A DNA stretch of 36,625 nt, from positions 1 through 36,625 of the forward strand of contig JALCME010000018.1 of assembly GCA_022648295.1 (NCBI GenBank), given 5' to 3'. The DNA comes from Bacteroides sp. (GTDB taxonomy: Bacteria > Bacteroidota > Bacteroidia > Bacteroidales > Bacteroidaceae). Shown here in pieces: positions 17,413-29,242 of the stretch (position 1 is the stretch's first letter; every line of letters begins with the position of its first letter). Made by a program: the position numbers and the translations under genes. The notes below the pieces were generated by a model. It worked only from the letters and a program-made list of their open reading frames with translations, did not search any database and was not told where the DNA came from.

Positions 17413-17667
17413 ATGAAAAAAGGTATTCATCCTGAATCATACCGTCCGGTAGTTTTCAAAGACATGTCTAATGGTGATACATTTTTGTCACGCTCAACAG
17501 CAACAACAAGAGAAACCATTGAATTTGAAGGTGAAACTTATCCATTGGTAAAAGTAGAAATCTCAAGTACTTCTCACCCTTTTTACACAGGTAAATCTAA
17601 ATTAGTAGATACTGCAGGGCGTGTTGATAAGTTTATGAATCGTTACGGTGATCGTAAGAAAAAATAA
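17413..17667 (+). CDS. rpmE2: 50S ribosomal protein L31, type B
   Basis: This is an 84-residue type B L31. It starts [19 protein letters not shown] and has the typical [26 protein letters not shown] ending. It lacks the zinc-ribbon Cys pairs of type A L31, so it works without zinc; in some bacteria type B forms replace type A under zinc limitation. Here it has a strong promoter and its own hairpin terminator, as expected for a highly expressed single-gene unit. Confidence 0.96.
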   Translation: MKKGIHPESYRPVVFKDMSNGDTFLSRSTATTRETIEFEGETYPLVKVEISSTSHPFYTGKSKLVDTAGRVDKFMNRYGDRKKK

Positions 17668-17682
17668 TATTACTTTTTAAGT

Positions 17683-17727
17683 AGAAAAGAGGAAATTCTC
17701 ACCGCGAGGGTTTCCTCTTTTCTATAT
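17683..17727 (+). terminator. Terminator after rpmE2
   Basis: A perfect 13-bp stem joins AGAAAAGAGGAAA (17683-17695) and TTTCCTCTTTTCT (17711-17723) around a 15-nt loop, 16 bp past the L31 stop and 19 bp before the PBP1A start. The 3' arm carries the T-rich stretch. Confidence 0.75.
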
Positions 17728-17741
17728 AAGTACATATTATT

Positions 17742-20099
17742 ATGGAGAAAACAATCCTATTTATAAAAAAAGGGTTCTGTTTTCTAAGAAAACAGAGTTC
17801 CAGATTGATTATTTGGTATAAAAGGCTTTATGAAGCCAAACCGTGGTACAGACGTACATTAACGGCCCTTATCACATTCATTGCTGCCTTTATACTCTAT
17901 CTTTTCTTAGTTGATATCAACTTTTTATGGTTATTCGGCAAATCTCCGGGATTATCAAGCATTCATAACCCCGAACAGCCTACCGCCTCGGAAATTTACA
18001 GTGCCGACGGAAAACTCATAGGCAAATATTTCCGAGAGAACCGTACTCCCGTAACTTTTAATGAAATCTCTCCTATTCTGATCAACACACTCATTGATAC
18101 AGAAGATGAACGGTTCTATCAACATTTCGGCATTGATTTTCAAGGCGTATTCGCTGCTATCAAAGACATGACCAAAGGCGAGGCAAGAGGCGCAAGTACC
18201 ATTACCCAGCAGTTGGTAAAGAACATGTTCAAAGTCCGCTCGCAATATTCCACCGGCTTATTAGGAATTATCCCCGGTGTGAAATTGATCATTATGAAAT
18301 CGAAGGAGTGGATCACAGCAGTCAAGATAGAGATGTTTTATACTAAACAAGAAATCCTGACCATGTATCTCAATACCGTAGATTTCGGGAGCAATGCTTA
18401 CGGCATCAAAACGGCATGTGAGACCTACTTTCATACTACTCCCAAAGATATTACTTATGAACAGGCAGCTACCCTGGTAGGCTTATTGAAAGCCACTACG
18501 ACTTATAATCCCCGTTTAAACCCGGAAAAAAGTTTAAAACGTCGAAACGTCGTATTAGAAAATTTGATGAGACACCATGGTATTACACAAGCCCAATATG
18601 ACTCGCTGAAAAAAATACCCATCCACCTTAATTATAGCATTGAAAAGAACTATGATGGGCAAGCTCTTTACTTCAGAGAGGCCATTGCCGAATATTTAGC
18701 TACCTGGTACAAAGAGAATAATGTCGACTTATATGCTGACGGACTGAAGATTTACACGACGTTAGACAGCCGGATGCAACAATATGCAGAAGCAGCTGTA
18801 AACAAACAAATGCGGACAGTACAACGCAACTTCAATAATCATTGGGGAAATCAGGCACCATGGCGTGACCGGAATAATCAGGAAATCCCTCATTTCATTG
18901 AAGATTTATCTAAACGGACAATAGCCTACAAATTACTATCAGAGAAATATCCTAACAGACCGGATTCTATAGATTATTACTTGAACCTTCCGCACCGGCT
19001 AAAAGTCTTTGACTATAATCTTGGGACACGCGATACCACTATTAGCACAATGGACTCTATACGCTATATGGAACGGTTTATGCATTGTGGTTTTGTTGCA
19101 ATGGAACCTCAAACCGGCTATGTAAAGGCTTGGGTTGGCGATATCAATTTTGGATCATGGAAATACGATAAAGTACTATCCAAACGCCAGCCCGGTTCTA
19201 CTTTTAAACTATTTGTATACACCGCCGGCATCAATAAAGGGATGTCCCCGTGTGATTGCCGTGTTGATCAATTTCAGGCATGGGATGTAATAGAGAATGG
19301 CAAACCTGCTAAATGGATTCCCCATAATGCAAATGGAGAATATACCGGTGACACCCTATCCTTGAAAGCAGCCTTCGCACGTTCAGTCAACACAATTGCG
19401 GTACAGGTAGGACAAGAGGTAGGAGCACACGAAGTAGCCCAAACAGCTTATGCTATGGGAATTAAAACTCCATTGGAGGAAACACCTGCCCTTAGCCTGG
19501 GAGCATCAGATGTTTCTTTATTGGAATTGATAAATGCCTATACAACAGTGATTAATGAAGGGAAAGAACATGATCCTGTACTTATAACCCGTATTGAAGA
19601 TTCAGATGGGCACACCATTTATGAGAACAAAACGCCACAAAAACAAGTAATCCCCTATGAAACCGCTTTTTTAATGACAGAGATGCTAAAAGCCGGATTG
19701 ACTGAGCCATTAGGAACATCTCAGGCATTATGGGGATATGATTTATTCCATTACGATACCGACTTTGGAGGTAAAACAGGAACTTCCTCAAATCACTCGG
19801 ATGCTTGGTTTGTCGGAGTTACTCCTAAGCTTGTAGGTGGTGCATGGGTTGGTGGAGAACACCGGAGCATTCACTTCCGCACCGGAGCTTTAGGACAAGG
19901 AAGCCGGACGGCATTACCGGTCTTTGGCTATTTTATGGAACAGGTATTAAAGGATAATAGTCTAAAAAATTATCGAGCACATTTCCCCAAACCTAAAGAA
20001 AAAATAAACAAGGAGTATGGTTGCCGAACCATATATCACCGCAAAGATACAGACTCTATTGCTACAGATAGTTTGATCAACACATTATTGGAAGAATAG
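17742..20099 (+). CDS. Penicillin-binding protein 1A (bifunctional peptidoglycan synthase)
   Basis: This 785-residue class A PBP polymerises glycan strands and cross-links peptides at the inner membrane. A single transmembrane segment lies at about residues 40-62 (LTALITFIAAFILYLFLV). The GT51 transglycosylase has its catalytic Glu at about 121 (DTEDERFYQH), then GASTITQQLVKNMF and EMFYTKQEILTMYLN. The transpeptidase domain has Ser486-x-x-Lys489 (RQPGSTFKLF), Ser548-Val-Asn550 and Lys678-Thr-Gly680 (GGKTGTSS). All catalytic motifs are intact and the length is normal. It stands alone between two terminators. Confidence 0.95.
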   Translation: MEKTILFIKKGFCFLRKQSSRLIIWYKRLYEAKPWYRRTLTALITFIAAFILYLFLVDINFLWLFGKSPGLSSIHNPEQPTASEIYSADGKLIGKYFRENRTPVTFNEISPILINTLIDTEDERFYQHFGIDFQGVFAAIKDMTKGEARGASTITQQLVKNMFKVRSQYSTGLLGIIPGVKLIIMKSKEWITAVKIEMFYTKQEILTMYLNTVDFGSNAYGIKTACETYFHTTPKDITYEQAATLVGLLKATTTYNPRLNPEKSLKRRNVVLENLMRHHGITQAQYDSLKKIPIHLNYSIEKNYDGQALYFREAIAEYLATWYKENNVDLYADGLKIYTTLDSRMQQYAEAAVNKQMRTVQRNFNNHWGNQAPWRDRNNQEIPHFIEDLSKRTIAYKLLSEKYPNRPDSIDYYLNLPHRLKVFDYNLGTRDTTISTMDSIRYMERFMHCGFVAMEPQTGYVKAWVGDINFGSWKYDKVLSKRQPGSTFKLFVYTAGINKGMSPCDCRVDQFQAWDVIENGKPAKWIPHNANGEYTGDTLSLKAAFARSVNTIAVQVGQEVGAHEVAQTAYAMGIKTPLEETPALSLGASDVSLLELINAYTTVINEGKEHDPVLITRIEDSDGHTIYENKTPQKQVIPYETAFLMTEMLKAGLTEPLGTSQALWGYDLFHYDTDFGGKTGTSSNHSDAWFVGVTPKLVGGAWVGGEHRSIHFRTGALGQGSRTALPVFGYFMEQVLKDNSLKNYRAHFPKPKEKINKEYGCRTIYHRKDTDSIATDSLINTLLEE

Positions 20100-20130
20100 G
20101 AAAATTCCTATTACTTCATAGGGAAATGAT

Positions 20131-20161
20131 TAGGGAAGAAAGAAAATTCTTCCCTATTTTT
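20131..20161 (+). terminator. Rho-independent terminator after the PBP1A gene
   Basis: A perfect 10-bp stem joins TAGGGAAGAA (20131-20140) and TTCTTCCCTA (20147-20156) over a 6-nt loop, followed directly by TTTTT. It lies 31 bp past the PBP stop. Confidence 0.85.
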
Positions 20162-20201
20162 GTTTCAATAAATTTACTTACCAAACTAAAACGATATGCT
20201 T

Positions 20202-21725
20202 ATGAAACGTTTCTTGTTTTTTGTATTCTTCGCCACTTTTTTAGTTCAAGTAGGGTTTGCTGACAACAGACAAAAAGACTTGAGCGGAATTATCGCCATA
20301 AAAGGCGAATTGCAACAAGTATATGAAAATTATCCAACCGGAACTCCGGTTATTATACGCAAGGTTGTTAAAATGGGCCCAGGCAGTGAAAGAACAGCCG
20401 GAGTTTATTACGCTGTTGAAATCAACGGTTTACAAATTCCCATGCCTAAGGAGAACCTGAAAATGATAAAACTTGCTCCCCCGGAAACCTTTTCGGACTT
20501 TTGGCAACACATCTATTTAGAGCAGCATCTTTATGAATACTTCTCGGAGACCGGTTATCGCACAGAACTGCGCCAAGAGGTGGATGAAGAATGTCTCGAC
20601 TATCTAAATAAGCTAAATGGTATAGCCTATAAAGATGATTATATCACTTCTTATGTACAAAGCATATTTGCCAAATTAGCCGCTAACAATATTGACCCTA
20701 ATCGAATAGAACGTTTAAATGTCAGGGTTATCCAATCACCCGATCCTGATGCGTACATGCTACCCAACGGTTCCATGCTGGTCAGTACCGGATTACTTTC
20801 CACACTTGATTCTGAAGACGAACTGGCGGCCATCATTGCTAATGAAATGGCTCATTATGTACTCGATCATCAGATAAATAATATCTATCGTGCAGAAAGG
20901 AATGTGCAGCGTGCAGCATTTTGGGGAAGTATATTAGCAGCGACAGCAGATGCCGCATTCGATGTTGCGTACTGGAATGATGATGATAAAGCACTCGGCA
21001 TAGGAGCTATTGCAAGCATTGGTAGCATTGCGACATTGGTCAATGTCCGCGTTGTAGATCGATTAGGGATGAACTACAAAGTGAAACAAGAGATTTCGGC
21101 AGATCGCATAGCAGAGAAGTTATTAGCATTCAGAGGATTTAATCCAGACGGATTATCCTCTGCACTTAGCAAGATAACGGCATATTACGACAAACAGAAG
21201 CGGACAAACGACTTAACTCGATATGGCAGCATCAAGAATTTGCAGAAGAGAATAGAAAAAATAGGTGAAGTACAGAATCTAAGCAACCACCCATATCTTA
21301 AAGCGACCTCTGATATTGTGACTTTCAATGCTGCGATGAACTTATCCGACCAACGTTACCAAGCAGCAGCACAATTAATTCAAAAGAATATTGATAATAA
21401 TTTAGCCACAGACAACGATTATGTGCTCCTTACCAAGGCTGAAATGGCTTTATATAATACAAACGAAATTAATGAAAAATGCCTTACCCTCTTGCAAAAG
21501 GCTCAGGAACTAGCTGGAGATAGTCCTAACCTGGATATTTACAAACAAAAGATTCTGTTATTACTGCGTATGAATAAACAAGCTAAGGCTGCAGATACTC
21601 TTAAGGAGTATATAACCCTTCTCTCAAAATTCCAGGAACAAGGAGCATCTAATGAAGACAAAGACTGGGCAGCCAAAGAAATGGGTTGGGGTAACCAGCT
21701 ATTAGATAAAATCAGTAGAATGTGA
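20202..21725 (+). CDS. M48-like exported protein with altered zinc motif and TPR-like C-terminus
   Basis: This is a 507-residue protein from ATG 20202 (MKRFLFFVFFATFLVQVGFA, signal peptide); an ATG six bases upstream is also in frame. The central part (about 145-330) is M48 peptidase-like: LPNGSMLVSTGLL, then SEDELAAIIANEMAHYVLDH, a hydrophobic insertion, and EISADRIAEKLL, whose Glu would be the third zinc ligand. The canonical HExxH reads N214-E-M-A-H218, so the first zinc His is Asn (AAT instead of CAT/CAC). The last ~130 residues form helical TPR-like repeats, as in BepA/YfgC-type periplasmic chaperone-proteases. It may be a non-catalytic chaperone-like relative, or the window may carry a single-base variant. 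Flanking motifs are intact and the frame is open. Confidence 0.8.
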   Translation: MKRFLFFVFFATFLVQVGFADNRQKDLSGIIAIKGELQQVYENYPTGTPVIIRKVVKMGPGSERTAGVYYAVEINGLQIPMPKENLKMIKLAPPETFSDFWQHIYLEQHLYEYFSETGYRTELRQEVDEECLDYLNKLNGIAYKDDYITSYVQSIFAKLAANNIDPNRIERLNVRVIQSPDPDAYMLPNGSMLVSTGLLSTLDSEDELAAIIANEMAHYVLDHQINNIYRAERNVQRAAFWGSILAATADAAFDVAYWNDDDKALGIGAIASIGSIATLVNVRVVDRLGMNYKVKQEISADRIAEKLLAFRGFNPDGLSSALSKITAYYDKQKRTNDLTRYGSIKNLQKRIEKIGEVQNLSNHPYLKATSDIVTFNAAMNLSDQRYQAAAQLIQKNIDNNLATDNDYVLLTKAEMALYNTNEINEKCLTLLQKAQELAGDSPNLDIYKQKILLLLRMNKQAKAADTLKEYITLLSKFQEQGASNEDKDWAAKEMGWGNQLLDKISRM

Positions 21726-21843
21726 AAAAGCAGGATGTATATAGTAAATCGACATATTCTTGATTGTGGCGGCGAAGATTTGCCCGATAATCATTGGGAG
21801 TGAGCATGAGCTCTTGCCTCAAAGAATAGCAGCGGCTTAAATT

Positions 21844-21890
21844 AAATTCCCCTATCCGAATCCTCCAACAGGGACCGAATAGGGGAATTT
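21844..21890. terminator. Bidirectional terminator between the M48-like gene and gcvT
   Basis: A 12-bp perfect stem joins AAATTCCCCTAT (21844-21855) and ATAGGGGAATTT (21879-21890), with A/T-rich edges on both sides. It sits in the 180-bp gap between convergent genes, 16 bp from the gcvT stop. The rest of the gap (21726-21843) shows no convincing gene, only a 22-codon open frame. Confidence 0.75.
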
Positions 21891-21905
21891 TAGTATCGTT
21901 TCAGT

Positions 21906-22991
21906 TTATTTTCTAAACGGAGGTTTTACGACTATAGCTTTCAGTTTACGCCCACGCATATCAAGGCAAATTTCCGTACCTATCTTACTATATTCCGGTT
22001 TCACATATCCCATGCCTATTCCTATCTTACGAATGGGAGACATTGTTCCGGATGTCACCGTACCTATCTGCTCTCCACCCTGATTGAGCAACGCGTAACC
22101 ATGGCGGGGAATACCGCGGTCTATCATCTCAAAACCAATAAGCTTCCTCGTCGTACCTTCCGCTTTCTGTTTTTCCAGCATCGGACGGTTTATAAAGTCT
22201 TTACCTTCTACAAATTTGGTGATCCAGCCTAGGCCTGCCTCTATGGGAGAGGTAGTATCATCCAAATCATTACCATACAAGCAAAAGCCCATCTCCAAGC
22301 GAAGGGTGTCACGAGCTCCCAATCCCACTGGTTTGATGCCATATTCAGTTCCAGCTTCAAACACAGCATTCCAGATTTGCATAGCATCTTCAGGATAAAA
22401 ATAGAGTTCAAAACCACCGGCTCCCGTATAACCTGTATTCGAAATAATAACATCTTTCACACCGGCAAACTCACCGTGAGTAAAGGTGTAATAAGGAATA
22501 TCGGAAAGATTAATACTGGTCAACTTTTGTAAGGCAAGAATTGCTTTCGGGCCCTGTATGGCAAGCTGTGCCATACGGTCAGAGGCATTTTCCAGCTCCG
22601 CACCTTCGGCATTATGCGATACGCACCAGTTCCAATCCTTTTCAATATTGGCAGCATTCACTACTAAAAGATATTTTTCCGACTCATATTGATAGACCAA
22701 CAAATCATCAACAATTCCTCCTGTTTCATTGGGAAAACAGGTATATTGAACTTTTCCGGGAGCAAGGACGGCCACATTGTTGGAGGTGATTTTCTGTAGA
22801 AAGGCCAAAGCATGCGGACCCTTCACCCAAAATTCCCCCATGTGGGAAACATCAAAAACACCAATGGCATTGCAAACAGTCTGATGCTCATCTATAATTC
22901 CGGAATATTCAATCGGCATATTATATCCCGCAAATTCACACATCTTAGCTCCAAGAGCTATGTGCTTCTCTGTAAACGGAGTTGTTTTCAT
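21906..22991 (-). CDS. gcvT: Aminomethyltransferase, glycine cleavage T-protein
   Basis: This 361-residue cytoplasmic T-protein of the glycine cleavage system transfers the aminomethyl carbon from H-protein to tetrahydrofolate. It has the family opening [26 protein letters not shown], the [11 protein letters not shown] motif (catalytic-region Asp), [13 protein letters not shown], and [34 protein letters not shown], ending in the C-terminal barrel [18 protein letters not shown]. It is full length. It lies 67 bp downstream of pepT on the same strand and probably shares its transcript. The P and H genes are not in the window. Confidence 0.96.
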   Translation of the reverse strand: MKTTPFTEKHIALGAKMCEFAGYNMPIEYSGIIDEHQTVCNAIGVFDVSHMGEFWVKGPHALAFLQKITSNNVAVLAPGKVQYTCFPNETGGIVDDLLVYQYESEKYLLVVNAANIEKDWNWCVSHNAEGAELENASDRMAQLAIQGPKAILALQKLTSINLSDIPYYTFTHGEFAGVKDVIISNTGYTGAGGFELYFYPEDAMQIWNAVFEAGTEYGIKPVGLGARDTLRLEMGFCLYGNDLDDTTSPIEAGLGWITKFVEGKDFINRPMLEKQKAEGTTRKLIGFEMIDRGIPRHGYALLNQGGEQIGTVTSGTMSPIRKIGIGMGYVKPEYSKIGTEICLDMRGRKLKAIVVKPPFRK

Positions 22992-23058
22992 TTCTTTATT
23001 CTTTGGCTATAAAATTAAGTATAAATCTTATCATAAACTTCTTCCCCATCGCAACATT

Positions 23059-24282
23059 TTACTTTGTAGCAACAAGCTCTGCAATCTTCACAATCACTTT
23101 CATTGCTTTCTCCATGCTTTGTATGGGAACAAATTCATAGCGACCGTGGAAATTCAACCCGCCTGCAAAGATATTAGGGCAAGGCAATCCTTTGAAAGAA
23201 AGTTGCGCTCCGTCCGTTCCTCCACGAATAGGCTTCACACTCGGCTTTACTCCCACTGCTTCCATCGCGGCAAATGCAATATCAATGATATGCATTACCG
23301 GCTCTATCTTTTCCCGCATATTATAATATTGGTCACGTAGCTCCAATGTGGCAATACCTAATCCATATTCCGCATTGACTTTATGTACCAAGTGTTCAAC
23401 CTCTTTCTTCCGGCTTTCAAAATGTGCCCGATCATGGTCACGAATGATATAGCTCACCGTTGTCTCTTCCACATTCCCGTTGAAAGCAATCAGATGATAG
23501 AACCCTTCATAGCCTTCGGTATGCTCAGGAGTTTCATGACTGGGTAGCATGGCACAAAAGCGATTAGCCACCCGGATGGAGTTAATCATTTTATGCTTGG
23601 CATATCCCGGATGCACGTTGCGTCCCTTAAACGTGATTTTTGCAACAGCCGCATTAAAATTCTCATATTCCAATTCACCTACTTCGCCACCATCCATGGT
23701 ATAGGCCCAATCACAACCGAATTTCTTCACATCAAATTTATGAGCTCCCTCTCCTATTTCTTCATCGGGATTGAACCCTACACGGATTTTTCCATGCTTT
23801 ATTTCAGGATGTTCTTTCAGGTAAACCATTGCAGATACAATTTCTGCAAGACCGGCTTTATCGTCAGCACCCAACAGTGTTTTACCATTTGTCACAATCA
23901 AATCTTCTCCTTTATGATCGAGAAGTTCCGGAAATTGCAAAGGAGAAAGAGTGATATTTTCTTCTGTACACAACTCTATATCAGATCCATCGTATGCCTT
24001 CACGATACGTGGAGAAACATGTTTCCCACTCATATCGGGACTGGTATCCATATGTGATATAAAGCCAATCACAGGTAACGGTTTATCGGTATTAGCAGGA
24101 AGCGTGGCAAACAAATAGCCATTCTCATCAAGTTCCACCTCTTCCAATCCTAAAGAGAGTAATTCTTCCTTCAAATATTTAGCAAAAACCATTTGCCCCG
24201 GAGTACTTGGGGTCAGACGAGTCAGTTCATCAGACTGGGTATCAAAACTTACATACTTTAAAAAACGATCTACCAAAGTCAT
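23059..24282 (-). CDS. pepT: Peptidase T (tripeptide aminopeptidase)
   Basis: This 407-residue cytoplasmic M20B aminopeptidase releases N-terminal residues from tripeptides using two zinc ions. Motifs are [14 protein letters not shown] (zinc His and following Asp), [13 protein letters not shown] (bridging Asp), [14 protein letters not shown] (catalytic Glu pair), [19 protein letters not shown], and [31 protein letters not shown] (last zinc His). The length is normal. It is the first gene of a probable two-gene unit with gcvT; the pairing has no obvious metabolic link. Confidence 0.96.
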   Translation of the reverse strand: MTLVDRFLKYVSFDTQSDELTRLTPSTPGQMVFAKYLKEELLSLGLEEVELDENGYLFATLPANTDKPLPVIGFISHMDTSPDMSGKHVSPRIVKAYDGSDIELCTEENITLSPLQFPELLDHKGEDLIVTNGKTLLGADDKAGLAEIVSAMVYLKEHPEIKHGKIRVGFNPDEEIGEGAHKFDVKKFGCDWAYTMDGGEVGELEYENFNAAVAKITFKGRNVHPGYAKHKMINSIRVANRFCAMLPSHETPEHTEGYEGFYHLIAFNGNVEETTVSYIIRDHDRAHFESRKKEVEHLVHKVNAEYGLGIATLELRDQYYNMREKIEPVMHIIDIAFAAMEAVGVKPSVKPIRGGTDGAQLSFKGLPCPNIFAGGLNFHGRYEFVPIQSMEKAMKVIVKIAELVATK

Positions 24283-24323
24283 AGTTCCAATTTTTAAATG
24301 ATCAACCTTCTATTATAATATCC

Positions 24324-24345
24324 ATACTCCATCAAAGCGGAGTAT
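24324..24345 (-). promoter_or_regulatory. Small hairpin in the pepT leader
   Basis: ATACTCC (24324-24330) and GGAGTAT (24339-24345) form a perfect 7-bp stem about 40 nt before the pepT ATG. It would lie in the 5' leader. Its role is unknown. Confidence 0.4.
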
Positions 24346-24380
24346 AGGGAAAAAGTTATTTTCAATAGCAAATCCCGACG

Positions 24381-24411
24381 TAAAGGTAGAAAAAGGGGCG
24401 TGAACAGACAA
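24381..24411 (-). promoter_or_regulatory. Probable pepT promoter
   Basis: On the minus strand TTG (24411-24409) is separated by 20 bp from TACCTTTA (24388-24381), a one-base mismatch to the Bacteroides -7 box TAnnTTTG. Spacing fits the -33/-7 arrangement. The leader would be about 90 nt. Confidence 0.5.
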
Positions 24412-25326
24412 GTAATTCCCTTTCCTTTTTACATAATGTTAACTCGTGAATAAATCCCAATAAAACAAATTGACTATTTGGAGCAAATAAAGAATAAATT
24501 GATGGAATACTAACCCATATAAGTTCTATTTATTAATCTCTTGTTTGATATAGGTATGTAAGGTATCCAATATGCAGAAAAAAGAGACAGACATACGGTT
24601 ACTTTTTGCTGAAAAGCCCTGTCTTTTTCTATTTTTAGCAGTGACTTTTCTTCAGCCCACAGCTGTGTGCCCGCCGGTTTACAGTTGTGGGCTCTTGGGC
24701 ACACAGTTGTCCCCCCGAGAGCCCACAGTTGTAAACCGAAGTTTTGCCTTATGCATCCTGATATTTTTTCAGGAGAATCGTGATAAAAACATAAGGGTAA
24801 TCATAGAAATTCCCTCTAATGCTCACAGGACAGGTCTTGAAACGTATCGGTCGGGGATATACGTAGCCAGTGGAAATACGATAATTGGAATGCGTATGAT
24901 TGCACTTCCAGGTCTAGAGTGATTCTAAATTAGAAAGCTCTACCTATGAGCCAAAACAGAGGATTTTGCATACTTTTTACCAATTATGCACGAGATGCTG
25001 TTGCTTATTGGTAATGAGATTGTTAACTATGTATTCATGTAAATATACGAAAAAAAAGAGTGACGAAAAAGGGGTTGTTGTCACTTGTCGTCACGCTTGC
25101 CGTCACTTGATAATATCCTAATACAATGTTTGTTAGTATGCATAGTGACGGAGTGATGGAAATTTGTGCAAAACACTAGGTAAAGGCTGAGTTCAAGTTA
25201 TAAATGCGACGTTCTAGTGAGAGGCTGAAGGTGAAGGAGTGAAATTCAATTATAAAATGCCAGTGAATGACATTAGCCACAAACACAAGGTTTTACGAAT
25301 GGATCATACAAACTCCATTTATGCAA
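24412..25326. other. Intergenic stretch without a convincing gene, with repeat-rich segments
   Basis: An open frame at 24572-24922 (116 codons) crosses the 22-bp array described separately. Its composition is Cys/Pro-rich in the repeats and it matches no family I recognise, so it is not called as a gene. Just upstream, CTGTCTTTTTCT (24620-24631) is nearly complementary to the A/G-rich run at 24575-24588, and TTACTTTTTGCTGAAAAG (24598-24615) is echoed by TGACTTTTCTTCAG (24642-24655). Farther on, GTCAC occurs at 25080, 25090 and 25102, with inverted GTGAC at 25060 and 25145. The segment looks like a non-coding element or a remnant of one. No tRNA or small RNA could be identified. Confidence 0.4.
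24653..24738. repeat. Four-unit array: N6-ACAGYTGT-N6 with exact 22-bp period
   Basis: The core ACAGCTGT/ACAGTTGT starts at 24659, 24681, 24703 and 24725, exactly 22 bp apart. Each core is flanked by 6-bp arms, and successive 20-bp units are separated by 2 bp (GC, TT, GA). Units are A CAGCCC-core-GTGCCC, B CGGTTT-core-GGGCTC, C GGGCAC-core-CCCCCC and D GAGCCC-core-AAACCG. The arms of D are the exact inverted complement of those of B, and the left arm of C is the complement of the right arm of A. As RNA, B and D could form a 20-bp helix with a central tandem G-U pair. The cores of B, C and D have an asymmetric GT centre inside an ACA/TGT dyad. Function is unknown. Confidence 0.85.
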
Positions 25327-25367
25327 ATAAGCTATACATACACACCGATGGTATATGTATAGCTTAT
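25327..25367 (-). terminator. Terminator-like hairpin after the GH97 gene
   Basis: A 14-bp stem joins ATAAGCTATACATA (25327-25340) and its complement ending GTATAGCTTAT (25354-25367). It lies about 47 bp past the GH97 stop on the minus strand. No real T-tract follows, so efficiency is uncertain. Confidence 0.55.
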
Positions 25368-25413
25368 CACCCTGTCAACAGACAAGATCAGTCTCAAAAA
25401 TCCAAGCAAAACA

Positions 25414-27588
<2,175 letters not shown>

Positions 27589-27602
27589 TTATTAATATGA
27601 TG

Positions 27603-27610
27603 CAAATATA
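27603..27610 (-). promoter_or_regulatory. Bacteroides -7 element of the GH97 gene
   Basis: On the minus strand TATATTTG is an exact match to TAnnTTTG, 29 bp before the GH97 ATG. The -33 region is weak (TGTGAAA near 27630). It shows that GH97 probably has its own promoter. Confidence 0.55.
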
Positions 27611-27798
27611 AATAGGAAAAAGGAGGTTTTCACAGGAATTAAATAGAAATATAGAATAGTAAACAGGAAACGTTTGCATAAGTAGTTTAGGCACTGATTA
27701 TTAAGCAGAAAGGCTTCAAATAAGAATATAGAATGATTATAAACGTGAAAAATAGAGAAGAACTCTGCAAAATAGAAATAAAATAAAAAGTTCGCTGA

Positions 27799-29136
<1,338 letters not shown>

Positions 29137-29178
29137 AAACTAATTCCATTCATAATCCTTAATTGTGTGTATTTCATA

Positions 29179-29224
29179 AGAGGGGCAAGCTTTTAATTTT
29201 ATAGCTTGCCCCTCTCTCTTTGTT
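29179..29224. terminator. Terminator between convergent eno and the GH3 gene
   Basis: A 13-bp perfect stem joins AGAGGGGCAAGCT (29179-29191) and AGCTTGCCCCTCT (29203-29215) over an AT-rich loop. A T-rich tail CTCTTTGTTT follows on the + strand. It serves eno and probably also limits read-through from the GH3 side, 28 bp from the GH3 stop. Confidence 0.8.
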
Positions 29225-29242
29225 TAAACCCTAAAACAGCAA

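Noticed and set aside
21738..21806. 22-codon open frame (MYIVNRHILDCGG...) after the M48-like gene
   Set aside because: It is too short, lies in a gap between convergent genes beside a terminator, and has no upstream signal.
23593..24057. 154-codon + strand frame opposite pepT
   Set aside because: It overlaps the catalytic core of peptidase T on the other strand and has no independent start signals or recognisable domain.
24653..24738. CRISPR array
   Set aside because: The cores are only 8 bp and spacers 14 bp, the arms pair with each other, and there are no cas genes. This is far from CRISPR repeat and spacer sizes.
24572..24922. 116-codon + strand open frame in the gene-free region
   Set aside because: It runs straight through the 22-bp phased array, has repeat-driven Cys/Pro composition and no recognisable family, and a leftward frame covers the same array equally well. 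The DNA-level repeat explains the open frames better than a protein.
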